Shown here piece after piece: positions 62,698 to 64,000 of a stretch of DNA of 64,000 nt (position 1 is the stretch's first letter; each line of letters begins with the position of its first letter). The stretch lies in the NCBI GenBank assembly GCA_964594075.1, contig CAZQKW010000006.1, positions 1-64,000 on the forward strand, read 5' to 3'. The stretch is from CAZQKW01 sp964594075. GTDB taxonomy: Bacteria > Desulfobacterota > WTBG01 > CAIYCZ01. A program made the translations under genes and the position numbers. The notes under the pieces were generated by a model, which saw nothing but the letters and a program-made list of their open reading frames with translations, searched no databases and was not told the origin of the DNA.

Positions 62698-63596
62698 GCG
62701 AGGCAAGCAGACTACAGCAGGCATTTGCAGCAGGCAAGTTTGTGGTATCCGGTGAGATTGGTCCCCCCAAGGGGACGCAGATTGAGGAAATGCTGCACCA
62801 TATTGATGCGCTCAAAGATAAAGTGGATGCGCTGAACGTTACCGACAATCAGAGTTCGGTGATGCGCATTTCATCACTGGGCGTCTGTCAGCTTATAAAA
62901 GAAAAAAACGGCGAACCGATTCTGCAGATGACCTGCCGAGATCGCAACCGCCTGGCATTGCAGTCGGATCTTCTCAGCGCCAGCGTGCTGGGCATAAAAA
63001 ATGTGTTATGTTTAACCGGCGATTACATTACCATCGGCGATCACAAGGAGGCAAAACCGGTATTTGACATTGATTCAGTGCAGCTCATCCAAACAATTCG
63101 GCAGTTGGAGAAGGGCAGGGATCTTGCGGGCAATGAACTGCAGGGCGCTCCAAAATTTTTTGTGGGAGCGGTGGTCACGCCTGAGGCGGACCCCATTGAA
63201 CCGCAACTGCTCAAATTTGAAAAGAAGGTAAAGGCCGGGGCGGATTTTTTTCAAACTCAGGCTATTTATGATATAGAGAATTTTAAGAAGTTTATGCGCT
63301 ATGCGCGGCAGTTCAACACCAAGATCATGGCCGGCATTGTGCTGCTGGTTTCCGCAGGTATGGCGCGCTACATGAATCAGAATGTGCCGGGAATTTTCGT
63401 GCCGCAGGAGCTCATTGATGAAATGGCAAGCGCGCCGAAAGGTAAAGCCCTGGAGAAAGGCATTGAAATAGCGGGGCGCATGATTCGCCAGCTCAAAGAT
63501 GAGAAAATCTGCGACGGCGTTCACATTATGGCCATAGGCAGGGAGGGCGTTATCCCCGATATTTTAAGCGCCGCAGGTCTCAACGGCGCAGGATAA
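62694..63596 (+). CDS. metF: Methylenetetrahydrofolate reductase
   Basis: The 300-residue FAD-binding TIM barrel (VSGEIGPPKGTQIEEM, LTGDYITIGDHKEAKPVFDID, GADFFQTQAIYD) reduces methylene-THF to methyl-THF, the substrate of AcsE. It is the last gene of the operon. A long hairpin follows its stop. Confidence 0.95.
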   Translation: MSEASRLQQAFAAGKFVVSGEIGPPKGTQIEEMLHHIDALKDKVDALNVTDNQSSVMRISSLGVCQLIKEKNGEPILQMTCRDRNRLALQSDLLSASVLGIKNVLCLTGDYITIGDHKEAKPVFDIDSVQLIQTIRQLEKGRDLAGNELQGAPKFFVGAVVTPEADPIEPQLLKFEKKVKAGADFFQTQAIYDIENFKKFMRYARQFNTKIMAGIVLLVSAGMARYMNQNVPGIFVPQELIDEMASAPKGKALEKGIEIAGRMIRQLKDEKICDGVHIMAIGREGVIPDILSAAGLNGAG

Positions 63597-63613
63597 TGCT
63601 GTAAAAAGTTATA

Positions 63614-63654
63614 CACAGAAGCCATCATCAGTTGTTTTGATGATGGCTTCTGTG
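63614..63654. terminator. Long perfect hairpin after the acetyl-CoA operon
   Basis: CACAGAAGCCATCATCA (63614-63630) pairs perfectly with TGATGATGGCTTCTGTG (63638-63654), with a seven-base loop GTTGTTT. It begins 18 bases after the metF stop. No T run follows, so it may be an mRNA 3'-stabiliser or a factor-dependent terminator. Confidence 0.5.
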
Positions 63655-63874
63655 CATGGAGCTTCATCATCGGCAGGCAGTTAACGATATGCGCCCGCGC
63701 GTAATAAATGTGGACAAATAATTCAGGGTTATCGTTATTAAGAATCCGCATTATTTTTGTGATGCAAAAATGCTTTGCAAAATTTTGCAAAGAGCCAAGA
63801 TATCTTGTGCCGCCCAGGAAAAAGTATTTTTAAAAAATATTCCTTAACTCATAGGAATAAGGTAAAAAAAGCCA

Positions 63875-64000
63875 ATGAAGAATCGTTCAGTACTCATAAC
63901 CGGCGCCTCCTCCGGCATTGGCAGAGCTTGCGCCGTGCATTTATGCCGGCGCGGCTTTCGGATTTTCGCCGGGGTCCGCAGCGTACGGGATGCTGATTCC
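63875..64000 (+). CDS. Short-chain dehydrogenase/reductase, N-terminal part (cut by window end)
   Basis: Forty-two codons are visible. The start SVLITGASSGIGRACAVHL is the typical SDR NAD(P)-binding glycine motif. AAGG lies ahead of the ATG. The gene is truncated at the window edge, so substrate and catalytic Tyr-Lys are not visible. Confidence 0.85.
   Translation, partial: MKNRSVLITGASSGIGRACAVHLCRRGFRIFAGVRSVRDADS

Noticed and set aside
1..64000. CRISPR arrays and prophage or plasmid modules
   Set aside because: No regularly spaced direct repeats, integrase, transposase or phage structural genes were seen on either strand.

Overview
The window comes from a Gram-negative, anaerobic bacterium that carries a complete carbonyl/methyl (Wood-Ljungdahl) gene set and uses selenocysteine. 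The Gram-negative reading rests on an RND pump with its TolC partner, a porin-like barrel and periplasmic c-type cytochromes. The anaerobic reading rests on CO dehydrogenase/acetyl-CoA synthase, Hdr proteins, many ferredoxin-type proteins and sigma54 activators. The taxon cannot be fixed from sequence reading alone. Desulfobacterota, Nitrospirota and Omnitrophota all fit this gene content. No rRNA, tRNA, CRISPR array or intact insertion sequence was seen.

Layout. 0.3-1.7 kb (+): a PAS/sigma54 activator behind a cluster of GTTAAC sites. 1.8-9.3 kb (-): a methyltransferase, an AhpD-like protein and a three-gene RND efflux operon. 9.5-15.8 kb (-): a metallo-beta-lactamase-fold protein, NifS and NifU, a zinc-ribbon protein, a CoA-disulfide-reductase/rhodanese fusion, a predicted metal exporter and a small methyltransferase. 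15.8-22.9 kb (-): a compact array of two MinD/ferredoxin ATPases, an Mrp/NBP35 ATPase, four NifX/NifB-like cluster-binding proteins, a flavodoxin-ferredoxin protein, a PPOX flavoprotein, a small heme-type membrane protein and two Gly/Arg-rich proteins. This resembles an orange-protein (ORP) type metallocluster system and starts from a good sigma54-type promoter with palindromic upstream sites.

23.2-33.2 kb: a small membrane protein and a porin (+), then a peroxide and cytochrome island (-) with two diheme peroxidases, a pentaheme cytochrome carrying a fibronectin III domain, catalase and a Fur/PerR regulator. 33.4-36.5 kb (-): a second sigma54 activator, a CCG-type Fe-S protein and an exported flavodoxin. 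36.9-39.6 kb (+): a persulfide-dioxygenase/rhodanese fusion and two half-size YeeE transporters, preceded by a structured leader. 39.8-40.8 kb (+): a GNAT-CBS fusion.

41.0-63.6 kb (+): fhs, a RACo-like corrinoid activator, cooC, folD, acsD, cooS, acsB, acsC, acsE, hdrC, hdrB, a giant hdrA, mvhD, metV and metF. Together these reduce formate to methyl-THF, transfer the methyl to the corrinoid protein and join it to CO and CoA. The Hdr-MvhD-MetVF part would form the methylene-THF reductase complex. The mvhD gene has an in-frame UGA where the family has a conserved cysteine. The protein continues for 77 residues afterwards, and a bSECIS-like hairpin follows the UGA. The hdrA gene contains two HdrA modules, and the first is interrupted by a GltD/NfnB-like NAD(P)H oxidoreductase module. 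The window ends inside a short-chain dehydrogenase gene.
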